Assembly (NCBI RefSeq): GCF_000196795.1
Contig: NC_014259.1
Coordinates: 4,088,544 to 4,152,543 of the forward strand
Source of the DNA: Acinetobacter oleivorans DR1
GTDB lineage: Bacteria > Pseudomonadota > Gammaproteobacteria > Pseudomonadales > Moraxellaceae
Reading direction: 5' to 3'
DNA: 64,000 nucleotides
Below are positions 48,152-57,375 of the stretch, in pieces. Made by a program: the position numbers and the translations under genes. The notes under the pieces were generated by a model. The model worked only from the letters and a program-made list of their open reading frames with translations. It was not told the DNA's origin and did no database searches. Numbering within the stretch: position 1 is the first letter of the stretch; every line of letters begins with the position of its first letter.

Positions 48152-48514
48152 TTACTGGCTTCTAAATACGAAGTAGACACAGCCAAATAAACATACCATC
48201 GCCCACAAATAATCCAGTTTAAATGGTTGTTTAAACAAAAAAAGCATAAACGGTACGAACACAATCAGTGTGACCACTTCCTGTGTAATTTTCATTTCAC
48301 CGAGTAACCAGCCTTGCGCGCTCAGCATACGAGTTGCCGGGATCATAAAACTATATTCAAGCAGGGCTATAATCCAACCAAATAAAATCGCTTGCCAAAG
48401 TGGAGCATGGTGCAAAAATTTAAGATGCCCATACCATGCAAGTGTCATAAAGCAGTTAGAAATAATTAATAGTGCAAAAGCTAAAACCGTTGGGCTCAAA
48501 GGCACATCCTTCAT
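48152..48514 (-). CDS. DMT-family small membrane protein (DUF486)
   Basis: A 120-residue protein with four hydrophobic segments. AWYGHLKFLHHAPLWQAILFGWIIALLEYSFMIPATR and KITQEVVTLIVFVPFMLFLF are characteristic of the DUF486 group of drug/metabolite-transporter-like proteins. No experimentally known role that I recall. It is transcribed alone, divergent from mpl. Confidence 0.82.
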   Translation of the reverse strand: MKDVPLSPTVLAFALLIISNCFMTLAWYGHLKFLHHAPLWQAILFGWIIALLEYSFMIPATRMLSAQGWLLGEMKITQEVVTLIVFVPFMLFLFKQPFKLDYLWAMVCLFGCVYFVFRSQ

Positions 48515-48754
48515 CTTTACGATGATTTAAGTATTTTAAAGATACAAAACATTATAAAAGATAAAACTGTAATTCAGCTTAAATCGAAAAAATAAAGATG
48601 CGCTTTTGTTAGGGCCTCAAACACATAGAACAACAACGATTTTTGACTATCTTTTCGAGTTTAGCCTTGCTATCGTTGCTGGCAAATTTATCAATAATGC
48701 ACACAAAGTCATTCATACGAATATTGTGTACAAAAGCAGTGGAGAAGGCGAGCA

Positions 48755-50128
48755 ATGCATCTGCATATCTTGGGTATTTGTGGCACTTTTATGGGCTCTT
48801 TAGCACTTTTAGCTCGTGATTTAGGACATAAGGTAACCGGTTCCGATTCAAACGTTTACCCACCAATGTCTACCCAGTTAGAAAACGCAGGCATTACTCT
48901 CATGCAAGGCTATGACCGCAGTCATTTACAGCCTCATCCAGACTTAGTCATTGTCGGAAATGCCATGAAACGTGGTATTGATGCCGTGGAATATATGCTG
49001 AACGAAGGTTTGCCATATATTTCTGGTCCTCAGTTCCTTGCCGATCACGTTTTACAAGGTAAACATGTGCTTGGTGTAGCAGGAACTCATGGTAAAACCA
49101 CGACTACCACCATGCTGGCTTGGGTACTTGATCAGGCGGGTTTAAATCCGGGCTTTTTAATTGGTGGTGTTCCACTTGGTTTTAGTGAAAGCGCTCGTTT
49201 AGGCGGTGGAAAATACTTCTGCGTTGAAGCTGATGAATATGACTCTGCTTTCTTTGATAAACGTTCTAAGTTTGTTCATTATCATCCAAAAACGGCGATT
49301 TTAAATAACCTTGAATTTGACCATGCCGATATTTTTGATGACCTAGCAGCGATTCAAAAGCAATTCCATCATCTTGTTCGTACCATTCCAAGTGAAGGCC
49401 GTATTATTGCGCCAATTACTGAAACTCATATTGATGAAGTGCTTGAAATGGGTTGCTGGACACCAGTGATTCGTACAAGTCTAGAAGCGAATGAAAAAGC
49501 TGCTTTGTCTGCCGAATTAATCTCAATTGATGGCAGCCATTTTAAAGTACTCGAAAATGGCAATGCCGCTGGTGAAGTTAAATGGACCATGACCGGACAA
49601 CATAGCGTAGCGAATGCTCTGGCAACGATTGCAGCCGCTCAACATGTAGGTGTTACACTTGAAACGGCTTGTGAAGCTTTGTCTAACTTTGGCGGCGTAA
49701 AACGTCGTATGGAGTTACTCGGTACAGTCAATGGTATTGAGGTTTATGATGACTTTGCTCACCACCCAACTGCAATTGACACCACTTTAGATGGTGCACG
49801 TAAACGCTTAGGTGAACGCCGTTTATGGGCCATTATTGAACCACGTTCAAATACAATGCGTATGGGCAGTCATAAAGATGGCTTGGCACATTCAGCACGC
49901 TTAGCAGACGATGTCATCTGGTACCAGCCAGAAGGTTTAGACTGGGATTTACAACCCGTGATTGCAGCTGCTTCTAACCGTGCTCAAGTAAGCCGTTCTC
50001 TTGATGAAATTATTGAACGTATTGTCAATGAAGCAGGTGAGGGCGATGCCGTTGTGATTATGTCTAACGGTGGCTTTGGTGGCTTACATCAAAAACTCAT
50101 GAGCGCATTAAAAGCGAAAGCTGCTTAA
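48755..50128 (+). CDS. mpl: UDP-MurNAc:L-Ala-gamma-D-Glu-meso-Dap ligase (murein tripeptide recycling)
   Basis: A 457-residue Mur-ligase. MHLHILGICGTFMGSLALLA at the N-terminus, the ATP loop GVAGTHGKTTTTTMLAW near 107-123, and DDFAHHPTAIDTTLDG near 333-348 identify Mpl rather than MurC. It joins recovered tripeptide to UDP-MurNAc, reusing peptidoglycan fragments released by enzymes such as the MltB-type transglycosylase encoded nearby. GTGGAGAAGG precedes the ATG. Confidence 0.95.
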   Translation: MHLHILGICGTFMGSLALLARDLGHKVTGSDSNVYPPMSTQLENAGITLMQGYDRSHLQPHPDLVIVGNAMKRGIDAVEYMLNEGLPYISGPQFLADHVLQGKHVLGVAGTHGKTTTTTMLAWVLDQAGLNPGFLIGGVPLGFSESARLGGGKYFCVEADEYDSAFFDKRSKFVHYHPKTAILNNLEFDHADIFDDLAAIQKQFHHLVRTIPSEGRIIAPITETHIDEVLEMGCWTPVIRTSLEANEKAALSAELISIDGSHFKVLENGNAAGEVKWTMTGQHSVANALATIAAAQHVGVTLETACEALSNFGGVKRRMELLGTVNGIEVYDDFAHHPTAIDTTLDGARKRLGERRLWAIIEPRSNTMRMGSHKDGLAHSARLADDVIWYQPEGLDWDLQPVIAAASNRAQVSRSLDEIIERIVNEAGEGDAVVIMSNGGFGGLHQKLMSALKAKAA

Positions 50129-50150
50129 CTTCCGCTTTAGATGATTCAAT

Positions 50151-50186
50151 AAAAAAACGGGTTTCAATTTGAAACCCGTTTTTTTA
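50151..50186. terminator. Terminator between mpl and the LtrA-family gene
   Basis: AAAAAACGGGTTTCAA and TTGAAACCCGTTTTTT form a near-perfect long stem at a convergent junction. Confidence 0.92.
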
Positions 50187-50198
50187 TATCAATTATTT

Positions 50199-51383
50199 TT
50201 AAACTTTTTCTGGCTCTATATTGGCCATAAATTTATTAGAAACGATTAAACGTAAACTATATACAATGCCCATCGCAAAAACGCTATATCCCACGTTATT
50301 ACAAATAAACGGAATACATAAAATAATGAGCGCGGTGATCGGATAAAACCATTTCGTGATTCCAGATAAACATTGGAACTCGTAAAGTATCCAAATACAG
50401 GTGGTATAGAGCACCACACTCACCGCAACGACTATTCCCATATATAAATCAGAAATATGCGCGTGATGGGTTGTGACATCCACAGCGGCGGCAAGCGCTG
50501 CACCCACCGCAGCAATACTGACAAAAACAAAATAATGGCCGTATCCCCAAACAAATGGGCGTACACCTTTAACATGATGATGTTGTTCACTACGGTCAAA
50601 ATAAGCCCACCACATTGCGAACATCAACATCAATCCACCAATCATTAAGAAAACGGCAGGAATATTGATAGATTGAGCCGCAAGCGCATCACGTATGGCA
50701 TTAAAACTACCTACGATTGATTCGCCCAAAACAATAATGGTGAGGAGGGCATAGCGTTCTACAATGTGGTGAGGATGCCATGGCGTTGGTGAATATTTTT
50801 CTGCATAGATAGGAATAAATAACTCCATCGCAACCAGAAATAAAAATAAAGGAACTGAAAGTATGTGCGCAAAATTAGCAACGAGCCAACCCACCTGTAC
50901 CAAGACAATACCTACCGCATAGCGGTAAGCGGTAATTCGCCGCTCTGGATCATGTTTTGCTGCACGTAACCACTGGGTAACCAGTGCCATGCGCATAATC
51001 ACATAACCAATAATGATGATGTCAAAATCCTGACTACGAAATACATCAGGAATACCGGCGGCCATCACCAATGACCCCACAATCTGTACAAAGGTAAGGC
51101 ATCGATACAATGCATCATCGTTATCGTAAGCTGAAGCAAACCACGAAAAATTCATCCATGCCCACCACAGCGCAAAAAATACCATCAGGTAGCTTGGTAA
51201 TGCATGCCAGAGGTGATTTTCAATAATCGCGTGATGTAACTGCTGACCCGCTGTTGCAATCGCGACCACAAAAATTAAATCGAACAATAATTCGAGGGGA
51301 GTTGCTGCTCTATGCGGCTGTTTTGGATCTCTTGGAGATAGGGGCCTCAAACTTAATTTTTTCTGTTTTGCTTGAGTAGTCAT
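50199..51383 (-). CDS. Low-temperature-requirement A (LtrA) family membrane protein
   Basis: A 394-residue protein from ATG 51383 (a 22-residue in-frame extension to 51449 is not family-like). ATPLELLFDLIFVVAIATAGQQLHH at about 26-50 is the LtrA signature; ALWWAWMNFSWFASAYDNDD and ERYALLTIIVLGESIVG follow, with about ten to twelve hydrophobic segments. LtrA was named from Listeria growth at low temperature; its biochemical role is unknown. It is transcribed alone. Confidence 0.88.
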   Translation of the reverse strand: MTTQAKQKKLSLRPLSPRDPKQPHRAATPLELLFDLIFVVAIATAGQQLHHAIIENHLWHALPSYLMVFFALWWAWMNFSWFASAYDNDDALYRCLTFVQIVGSLVMAAGIPDVFRSQDFDIIIIGYVIMRMALVTQWLRAAKHDPERRITAYRYAVGIVLVQVGWLVANFAHILSVPLFLFLVAMELFIPIYAEKYSPTPWHPHHIVERYALLTIIVLGESIVGSFNAIRDALAAQSINIPAVFLMIGGLMLMFAMWWAYFDRSEQHHHVKGVRPFVWGYGHYFVFVSIAAVGAALAAAVDVTTHHAHISDLYMGIVVAVSVVLYTTCIWILYEFQCLSGITKWFYPITALIILCIPFICNNVGYSVFAMGIVYSLRLIVSNKFMANIEPEKV

Positions 51384-51585
51384 AAAATAACGTTCTCGAA
51401 TAAAGTGCCAACACGTTAACACTTTAATATTAACGCCCAGAACACGCATTAAAAAATGTCTAGACCTGCTGTTTAATCATTACTCACAAACAAACCATAT
51501 TTCATTTTTGTGACAATTCTTTATCAAGACAACAGGCTTAATTCTTTATCATAGCCCACGTTTTTTGTTCTTGTTTGGAATATGA

Positions 51586-52182
51586 ATGTCTTTAGAAACA
51601 CTCAACCTTAGCTTATTCCATGTGATTAATGGGGCTCAGGATGCGAGTCAATTTATCATTCGTCTTGCTATCTTTTTTGCTAATGATCTCCTCTATATTC
51701 TTTTATTCATCCTTACATTTTTATGGTTCTATGGTGATCAAGATTTAAAAAATAGAGTCATTAAGTCTGTCTTTTTAACCTGTATATCCCTTTTAGTAGG
51801 TTACGTTATTTCTCTGTTTTACCATCACTCCAGACCATTTGTCATGGGTGTTGGCACCACGTTTATTGAGCATGCGCCAACAGCATCTTTTCCAAGTAAT
51901 CATATGCTGATTTTCAGTACCATTGCTCTGTCTTATTTGTTTGCTCAGCGCAAAATGATTGGAATCATTCTTTTATTCTTATCATTTGTGGTGGCATGGT
52001 CACGTATTTATTTAGGTGTGCATTTCCCTTTAGACATGTTGGGGGCTTTTATTGTTGCGCTTCTGGTCAATACAGCAGGTTATTACTTCTGGAATGCTTA
52101 CGGTACAAGTTTGACCGCATTCTTTATTCACCTTTACCAGATTATATGCAAACCGCTTTTAGACCGCGGTTTGATTAAATAA
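51586..52182 (+). CDS. PAP2-family phosphatase (undecaprenyl-diphosphatase-like, BcrC type)
   Basis: A 198-residue membrane protein with five or six hydrophobic segments. The three PAP2 motifs are present: YHHSRPFVMGVG near 84-95 (first motif, with an altered leading Lys region), SFPSNHML near 103-110, and SRIYLGVHFPLDMLGA near 139-154. The set and size fit BcrC-like undecaprenyl-pyrophosphate phosphatases that recycle the cell-wall carrier lipid in the periplasm. Other lipid phosphatases cannot be excluded. Confidence 0.85.
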   Translation: MSLETLNLSLFHVINGAQDASQFIIRLAIFFANDLLYILLFILTFLWFYGDQDLKNRVIKSVFLTCISLLVGYVISLFYHHSRPFVMGVGTTFIEHAPTASFPSNHMLIFSTIALSYLFAQRKMIGIILLFLSFVVAWSRIYLGVHFPLDMLGAFIVALLVNTAGYYFWNAYGTSLTAFFIHLYQIICKPLLDRGLIK

Positions 52183-52296
52183 TCCGTAGATCTTTTTTTA
52201 TATTAAAACCACGAGATTAAGTTCAGTTGCGTAATATAAAAAAATCTGCCATTCTATGTGAAATTGGATATGTTTTATCCAAAACAGAATTTAGTT

Positions 52297-52474
52297 TGAC
52301 AAGGGGAGTAGCCTCCTCCAAACATAACAGCAATGTTATGTGTCAGATATCGTCAATACACTTTTATTAAAAAGTCGGTATCTGAGCATCGTGAAATTCA
52401 TGATGTAGGCAAGACCTTGATCATGTTGATACAGATGTTTTAATTCATCTGGCAACTGGTCGAGGTTTTTTTAT
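52297..52474 (+). promoter_or_regulatory. yybP-ykoY-type manganese riboswitch upstream of the TerC gene
   Basis: The leader contains ACAAGGGGAGTAGC (52299-52312), the hallmark 5' segment of yybP-ykoY aptamers. Paired segments follow, ending in CATCTGGCAACTGGTCGAGG. TerC/Alx genes are classical targets of this Mn2+ riboswitch. ACCTTGA (52414-52420) pairs with TCGAGGT (52460-52466) just before a run of Ts. CCTCCTC (52312-52318) is exactly complementary to the Shine-Dalgarno GAGGAGG (52492-52498), a visible way to couple folding with translation. The remainder of the gap, 52183-52296, shows no gene. Confidence 0.82.
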
Positions 52475-52502
52475 GCCCAATTGCCGGATGTGAGGAGGAT
52501 TT

Positions 52503-53459
52503 ATGGAAACAATCGGCAATCTATGGCTGTACATAGCATTCTTTGGCATTGTCATTGTCATGCTTTTAGTGGACTTTTTAGGCTTTAAGCAAAAGCAAGG
52601 TCAGGATGTCTCAATTAAGCAAGCTGCTTACTGGAGCGTGGCGTGGGTAAGTGTCGCGGTCTTATTTGGTGGTGGTTTATGGCTATATCTACAGCAAACT
52701 GCTGGTGTGACCTTAGCAAATCAAAAAACCATGGAATACTTCGCAGGTTACTTACTTGAAAAGTCCCTCGCAATTGACAACGTTTTCGTCTGGTTAATGA
52801 TTTTTGCGGCATTTGCTATTCCAGCTGCCCTACAACGTAAAATTTTGCTCTACGGCGTATTAGGTGCAATCGTACTGCGTACTCTGTTTATCTTTATTGG
52901 CGCATGGTTTGTTCAAGAGTTTTCATGGGTGCTTTATATCTTTGGTGCGTTCTTGGTATATACAGGCTTCAAATTCTTAAAGGGCCAAGAAGAAGAAACC
53001 AATATTGAAGATATTAAGGCTCTAAAATGGTTACGTAAGCATATGCGTATTACGCCACAACTGGAAGGTGACAAATTCTTTGTACGTCAAAATGGTTTAT
53101 TGTGGGCAACGCCGTTATTTTTAGTATTGATTTTGGTTGAAGCTTCAGACGTGATTTTCGCAGTAGACTCTATTCCTGCTATTTTCGCGGTAACCAGTGA
53201 TCCATTTATTGTTTTAACAGCGAACTTAATGGCAATTTTAGGCTTACGCGCAATGTTCTTCTTGCTTGCTGGCGCTGCTTCTAAACTGCATTACTTACCG
53301 TATGGCTTAGGCATCATTTTATTGTTCATTGGTGCAAAAATGTTGTTGCTTGATGTATTCCACATGCCAATCTGGATTTCGTTAAGCTTTATCGTAATAG
53401 TGTTAGCAATTACCGCTTATCTCTCTTTACGACACAACAAAAAGCAATTGCAGTCTTAA
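52503..53459 (+). CDS. TerC/Alx-family membrane protein, probable manganese exporter
   Basis: A 318-residue integral membrane protein with about nine hydrophobic segments. Family landmarks are FAGYLLEKSLAIDNVFVWLMIF (near 76-97), with the acidic Asn-Asp pair in the membrane, and LVEASDVIFAVDSIPAIFAVTSDPF (near 218-242), the second conserved acidic segment. Members controlled by the manganese riboswitch (E. coli Alx, Bacillus YkoY/MeeF) are linked to Mn export or metalation of secreted proteins. The GAGGAGG ribosome site is part of the riboswitch structure. Confidence 0.92.
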   Translation: METIGNLWLYIAFFGIVIVMLLVDFLGFKQKQGQDVSIKQAAYWSVAWVSVAVLFGGGLWLYLQQTAGVTLANQKTMEYFAGYLLEKSLAIDNVFVWLMIFAAFAIPAALQRKILLYGVLGAIVLRTLFIFIGAWFVQEFSWVLYIFGAFLVYTGFKFLKGQEEETNIEDIKALKWLRKHMRITPQLEGDKFFVRQNGLLWATPLFLVLILVEASDVIFAVDSIPAIFAVTSDPFIVLTANLMAILGLRAMFFLLAGAASKLHYLPYGLGIILLFIGAKMLLLDVFHMPIWISLSFIVIVLAITAYLSLRHNKKQLQS

Positions 53460-53483
53460 TTCATCCTATAAAGGGATCTACAT

Positions 53484-53511
53484 AAAAAAGCACTTTTAAA
53501 GTGCTTTTTTA
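53484..53511 (+). terminator. Terminator of the TerC gene
   Basis: AAAAAAGCACTTTTAAAGTGCTTTTTT-type hairpin with a perfect stem. The following 245 bp to the Rieske gene is AT-rich and shows no gene. Confidence 0.9.
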
Positions 53512-53756
53512 TTGGGTCTTGCTTGCGATCAATCAGTGCATTTTAAGTACTTAATAAATAATAAGCTTTCATGTTCAAAGCTAAATTAGAACAAAAATTC
53601 AAAAATATAATTAAATAAGTTTATGTATTTTAATAATTTTACTCTTAACTTCTTTATTTAAAATCAATCTTGGCAAGCTCTTTGCATTTCCTAAAAAGAA
53701 AAAAGCCTAGATTTTAAGGGCTCGCGAGAGCCCTGATTTTTTTAAGGAGTGATGCC

Positions 53757-54812
53757 ATGAATGCGATTCCAACTTTAACGCCGCTAGCAATACCATGTAA
53801 CAGCAGTTTTGAAGCAAAAGATTGGGAAATTTTATCTACTCACTGGTATCCCGTCGCACGCACTCAAGATGTATCTACTGCACCACAAAAAGTGACGTTA
53901 TTAGATGTGAATATGGCCCTATATAAGACAGAAAGTGGCGAAATTCACTTAGTTCGAGACATTTGCCCACATCGTGGGGTTCCTTTAACCAAAGGTTGGG
54001 TGGATGGTGAGGAAATTGTGTGTCCCTATCATGGTCTACGCTATAACACTGAAGGGAAGTGCACCCAAATACCAGCTCAACCTGAGTTAACCAAAATTTC
54101 TGATCGTTTTTCTCTTACCAAATTTCCAGTTGTTGAACGATATGGCTTGATTTGGACCAGTATTCACAGTCGGGATGTTACTCGAGCTAATATTCCAGTA
54201 TTAGATACTTGGGAGCATGCAGAACATCAATCAATTTTACCGCCTTTTGTCGATATTGGCGGTTCTAGCGGACGTCAACTTGAAGGGTTTATCGATGTCG
54301 CACATTTTGCCTGGGTACATCACAATGCCTTTGCCAGTCGCGATAATCCCATTGTCCCTAAATACCATACTGAACGTACCAAATATGGCCTCAAAACAGT
54401 CTATATCAGCAATGTCAGTAACTATCCACACGAACTAAAACATCTCGAACCAGAAGGCTTTTTGTGGAAGCGCACCTTTGATGTTTATCCACCTTTTTCA
54501 GCTGTGCTTACGGTAAATTTCCCAGAAGATGGGGTCTTAAAAATCTTAAATGCCTGCTGTCCTATCTCAAGCAATAAAACCCGTTTATTTGTTCCACTCA
54601 CCCGTAACTTTGACCAAACAGGAGATTTAGAAAAAGTATATGCATTCAATGCGCAAATTTTTGCTGAAGACCAAGATATGGTCGAATCACAAAAACCAGA
54701 AGACCTTCCGCTTGATTTAATGATGGAAGCACATTTTGAAGCAGACCGTTCATCAACGACTTATCGACGGATTTTGGCTGAATGGGGACTAAGTAAACGT
54801 TATACCGTTTAA
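53757..54812 (+). CDS. Rieske non-haem iron oxygenase alpha subunit
   Basis: A 351-residue oxygenase. The Rieske 2Fe-2S site has CPHRGVPLTKGW followed by CPYHGLRY (C-x-H-x16-C-x2-H, residues about 68-90). The mononuclear iron site is FIDVAHFAWVHHNAF near 179-193. Size and layout fit the VanA/NdmA group of single-subunit-type demethylases and hydroxylases. The next gene is guanine deaminase, then hpt, so a purine or related heterocycle is a plausible substrate; NdmA-type enzymes N-demethylate methylxanthines. No reductase gene is adjacent. AAGGAG is well placed before the ATG. Confidence 0.88.
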   Translation: MNAIPTLTPLAIPCNSSFEAKDWEILSTHWYPVARTQDVSTAPQKVTLLDVNMALYKTESGEIHLVRDICPHRGVPLTKGWVDGEEIVCPYHGLRYNTEGKCTQIPAQPELTKISDRFSLTKFPVVERYGLIWTSIHSRDVTRANIPVLDTWEHAEHQSILPPFVDIGGSSGRQLEGFIDVAHFAWVHHNAFASRDNPIVPKYHTERTKYGLKTVYISNVSNYPHELKHLEPEGFLWKRTFDVYPPFSAVLTVNFPEDGVLKILNACCPISSNKTRLFVPLTRNFDQTGDLEKVYAFNAQIFAEDQDMVESQKPEDLPLDLMMEAHFEADRSSTTYRRILAEWGLSKRYTV

Positions 54813-54868
54813 ATATTGGCTAAGTGGGGTACAATCAATCGAAAAAAGTGAAAATATAAAGGCTTTCC

Positions 54869-56191
54869 ATGTCATTGATCGCAAATACCACCGTTGTGCG
54901 TGGTCGTTTTTTAGATATCCAGCAAACCGTCTCTGAGCCAACTGATATTCCAAATCAAGTGCGTTATTTAGAAGATGGTGTATTGATTAGTGAACATGGA
55001 AAAATCAAATGGTTTGGTGCATGGGAAGAAGCTCAAGCACATCTTCCTACTGGAGTTGAGGTTCAACATTATCCAGAACAATTGATTGTACCTGGCTTTA
55101 TTGATACCCATATTCATTTTCCGCAAACTGAAATGGTGGGAGCTTACGGCGAACAACTTTTAAGCTGGCTCAATACCTATACTTTTCCCACTGAAATCCA
55201 GTTTCAAGACAAAGCATATGCAAATGAAATTGCCCAGTTCTTTGTTCAGGAACTCTTAAAGCACGGTACAACGACGGCCCTCGTTTTCTGTACGGTTCAT
55301 CCTGAGTCTGTTGATGCCTTATTTGAAGCCGCAGAACACGTTCAGATGCGTTTAATCGCTGGTAAGGTACTCATGGACCGCAATGCCCCTGAAGCGCTTT
55401 GTGACACACCTGAAACGGCTTACAGTGACACCAAGGCACTCATTGAAAAATGGCATGGCAAGGGTCGTGCTCTGTATGCGATTACACCACGTTTCGCACC
55501 AACGTCTACACCTGAACAATTAGAAAGAGCAGGGCAGTTAAAACAAGAGTTTCCAGATGTGTATGTACATACCCATTTAAGCGAAAACAAAGATGAAATT
55601 GCTTGGGTGAAATCTTTATTTCCAGAACAAGCGGGCTATTTAGATGTTTATCAACATTATGGCCTAACTGGTAAACGTTCTGTTTTTGCTCATTGTGTTC
55701 ACTTAGAAGATGAAGAATGGCAATGTATGCATGATACGCAGTCGGCTATCGCATTTTGCCCAACTTCAAACCTGTTCTTAGGTAGTGGTTTATTCCCATT
55801 GAAAAAAACTTGGGAAAAACAAGTGAAAGTAGGTTTGGGGACAGATATCGGTGCTGGTACATCATTTAGTTTGCTGCAAACTGTTAACGAGGCTTATAAG
55901 GTCCAACAGTTACAGGGTGATAAGCTTTCAGCTTATGAAGCACTTTATCATGCGACGTTAGGCGGAGCAAAAGCGCTTGATTTGCAGGACAAGTTAGGCA
56001 ACTTCAATGTCGGTAAAGAAGCAGACTTTGTGGTACTCAACCTTAAGCCAACTGCACTACAGCAACTTCGTCAGTCTAAATCCAAATCTGTTGAAGATTC
56101 GTTGTTTGCATTATTCACTTTAGGTGATGACCGTAATATTGAGGCGACTTATATTTATGGAAACCGTGCTTATCAAAAAGAAACAGCCTAA
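54869..56191 (+). CDS. guaD: Guanine deaminase
   Basis: A 440-residue amidohydrolase that converts guanine to xanthine. The metal-binding HIHFPQTEM follows VPGFIDT near 77-91. THLSENKDEIAWV near 239-251, FAHCVHLEDEEW and CPTSNLFLGSGLFPL near 300-314 are characteristic of GuaD. The metal Asp is in GLGTDIGAGTSFS. Length is normal. It lies 56 bp downstream of the Rieske oxygenase gene and may be co-transcribed. Confidence 0.94.
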   Translation: MSLIANTTVVRGRFLDIQQTVSEPTDIPNQVRYLEDGVLISEHGKIKWFGAWEEAQAHLPTGVEVQHYPEQLIVPGFIDTHIHFPQTEMVGAYGEQLLSWLNTYTFPTEIQFQDKAYANEIAQFFVQELLKHGTTTALVFCTVHPESVDALFEAAEHVQMRLIAGKVLMDRNAPEALCDTPETAYSDTKALIEKWHGKGRALYAITPRFAPTSTPEQLERAGQLKQEFPDVYVHTHLSENKDEIAWVKSLFPEQAGYLDVYQHYGLTGKRSVFAHCVHLEDEEWQCMHDTQSAIAFCPTSNLFLGSGLFPLKKTWEKQVKVGLGTDIGAGTSFSLLQTVNEAYKVQQLQGDKLSAYEALYHATLGGAKALDLQDKLGNFNVGKEADFVVLNLKPTALQQLRQSKSKSVEDSLFALFTLGDDRNIEATYIYGNRAYQKETA

Positions 56192-56306
56192 TAAAAATCG
56201 GGCCGTTAAGTTTTTGTTATTATTTGGAATATGTGCTCTTGTTTTAAAGCGGGATCGACATATTGCTCAAAATGATAAAACTTCAGAGTCATCAAAGGGT
56301 GCATGA
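56157..56306 (+). CDS. Possible small membrane protein, 49 aa, overlapping the guaD end
   Basis: In another frame than guaD, METVLIKKKQPNKNRAVKFL begins inside the last 12 codons of guaD and continues to 56306 with one hydrophobic stretch (FLLLFGICALVL) between basic and polar ends. That is a plausible small single-pass protein translated by coupling. There is no clear ribosome site, and the region could equally be the guaD trailer and the hpt promoter. Kept as a low-confidence gene. Confidence 0.3.
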   Translation: METVLIKKKQPNKNRAVKFLLLFGICALVLKRDRHIAQNDKTSESSKGA

Positions 56307-56408
56307 AACATCATTTTGCTTTAAAATTTTACCATTAACTCAGATTTTAGAGGTGTTGCAGGTCAACACCTTTTTTATTTTTTCTTTTATATCTTGTAGG
56401 AATCTGAC

Positions 56409-56936
56409 ATGACTGTTGCAATGAGCATCATGATTTCAACCGAAGAAATTCAAGCAAAAGTCAAAGAGCTCGGCGAGCAAATTAACGCTCACTATGCAAA
56501 TAGCGACAAAGAGTTAGTCCTGATTGGGCTACTGCGTGGTTCTGTTATTTTCATGGCAGACTTGTGCCGAACGATTACCAAACCGCATGAACTCGACTTT
56601 ATGACAGTGTCTAGCTACGGCGGCGGTACGACTTCAAGTCGAGATGTTAAAATCTTAAAAGATCTTGATGGTGAAATTCGCGGTAAAGATGTACTGGTCG
56701 TTGAAGATATTATCGACTCAGGTAATACCTTAAGCAAAGTTATGGAAATGCTGCAAACTCGCGAACCAAATTCGATTCAATTGTGTACGTTAGTGAGTAA
56801 ACCATCTCGCCGTGAAATTGATCTCGAAGTGAAATTCTTAGGTTTTGAAGTTGAAGACAAGTTTATTGTGGGTTATGGATTAGACTACGATCAAAAATAT
56901 CGCCACTTACCATTTATTGGCGAAATTGGTTTATAA
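56409..56936 (+). CDS. hpt: Hypoxanthine phosphoribosyltransferase
   Basis: A 175-residue purine salvage enzyme. The PRPP motif VLVVEDIIDSGNTL is near 98-111, LIGLLRGSVIFMADLCR near 39-55, and the C-terminal VGYGLDYDQKYRHLPFIG is the Hpt signature. AGGA stands seven bases before the ATG. It converts hypoxanthine and guanine to IMP and GMP, drawing on the same guanine pool as guaD upstream. Confidence 0.94.
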   Translation: MTVAMSIMISTEEIQAKVKELGEQINAHYANSDKELVLIGLLRGSVIFMADLCRTITKPHELDFMTVSSYGGGTTSSRDVKILKDLDGEIRGKDVLVVEDIIDSGNTLSKVMEMLQTREPNSIQLCTLVSKPSRREIDLEVKFLGFEVEDKFIVGYGLDYDQKYRHLPFIGEIGL

Positions 56937-56941
56937 ATTTC

Positions 56942-56973
56942 AAAAAAATAGCACCGCGAGGTGCTATTTTTTT
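56942..56973 (+). terminator. Terminator of hpt
   Basis: AAAAAATAGCACC-GCGA-GGTGCTATTTTTTT hairpin six bases past the stop. Confidence 0.92.
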
Positions 56974-57108
56974 ATATAAAACTTTAGCTTCGAACAAAAA
57001 AGACACAAAAAGTCGCAATCTGCTACAGACAAAATAGATGACTCTGCCGCACGATAGAATATGAAGCAAAATCATTAACTTCATCAAAAAAACAACTGGA
57101 GAACAAAT

Positions 57109-57360
57109 ATGTGGTCACTCATTGTCGCTATTGTAGTTGGTTTCTTTGCTGGCTTAATCGCTCGTGCCTTACATCCAGGGGATGATAAAGCAGGTTTCAT
57201 TGTAACTACCCTAATTGGTATTGCAGGTTCGCTTCTAGCCACTTATGGTGGACGTTTACTTGGCCTTTATGGAGAAAATTCAGCTGCGGGCTTTATCGCA
57301 TCTGTAATTGGTGCAGTCATTATTCTCTTTATTTACAATTTAATTGCACGAAAAAGTTAA
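57109..57360 (+). CDS. GlsB/YeaQ/YmgE-family small membrane protein
   Basis: An 83-residue protein with three hydrophobic segments. MWSLIVAIVVGFFAGLIARALHPGDD and GFIVTTLIGIAGSLLATYGGRLLG are typical of the transglycosylase-associated (YeaQ/YmgE) family, stress-induced inner-membrane proteins with no settled function. CTGGAGAAC upstream of the ATG. Single gene with its own terminator. Confidence 0.9.
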   Translation: MWSLIVAIVVGFFAGLIARALHPGDDKAGFIVTTLIGIAGSLLATYGGRLLGLYGENSAAGFIASVIGAVIILFIYNLIARKS

Positions 57361-57375
57361 TGACTTTTAGGCAAT

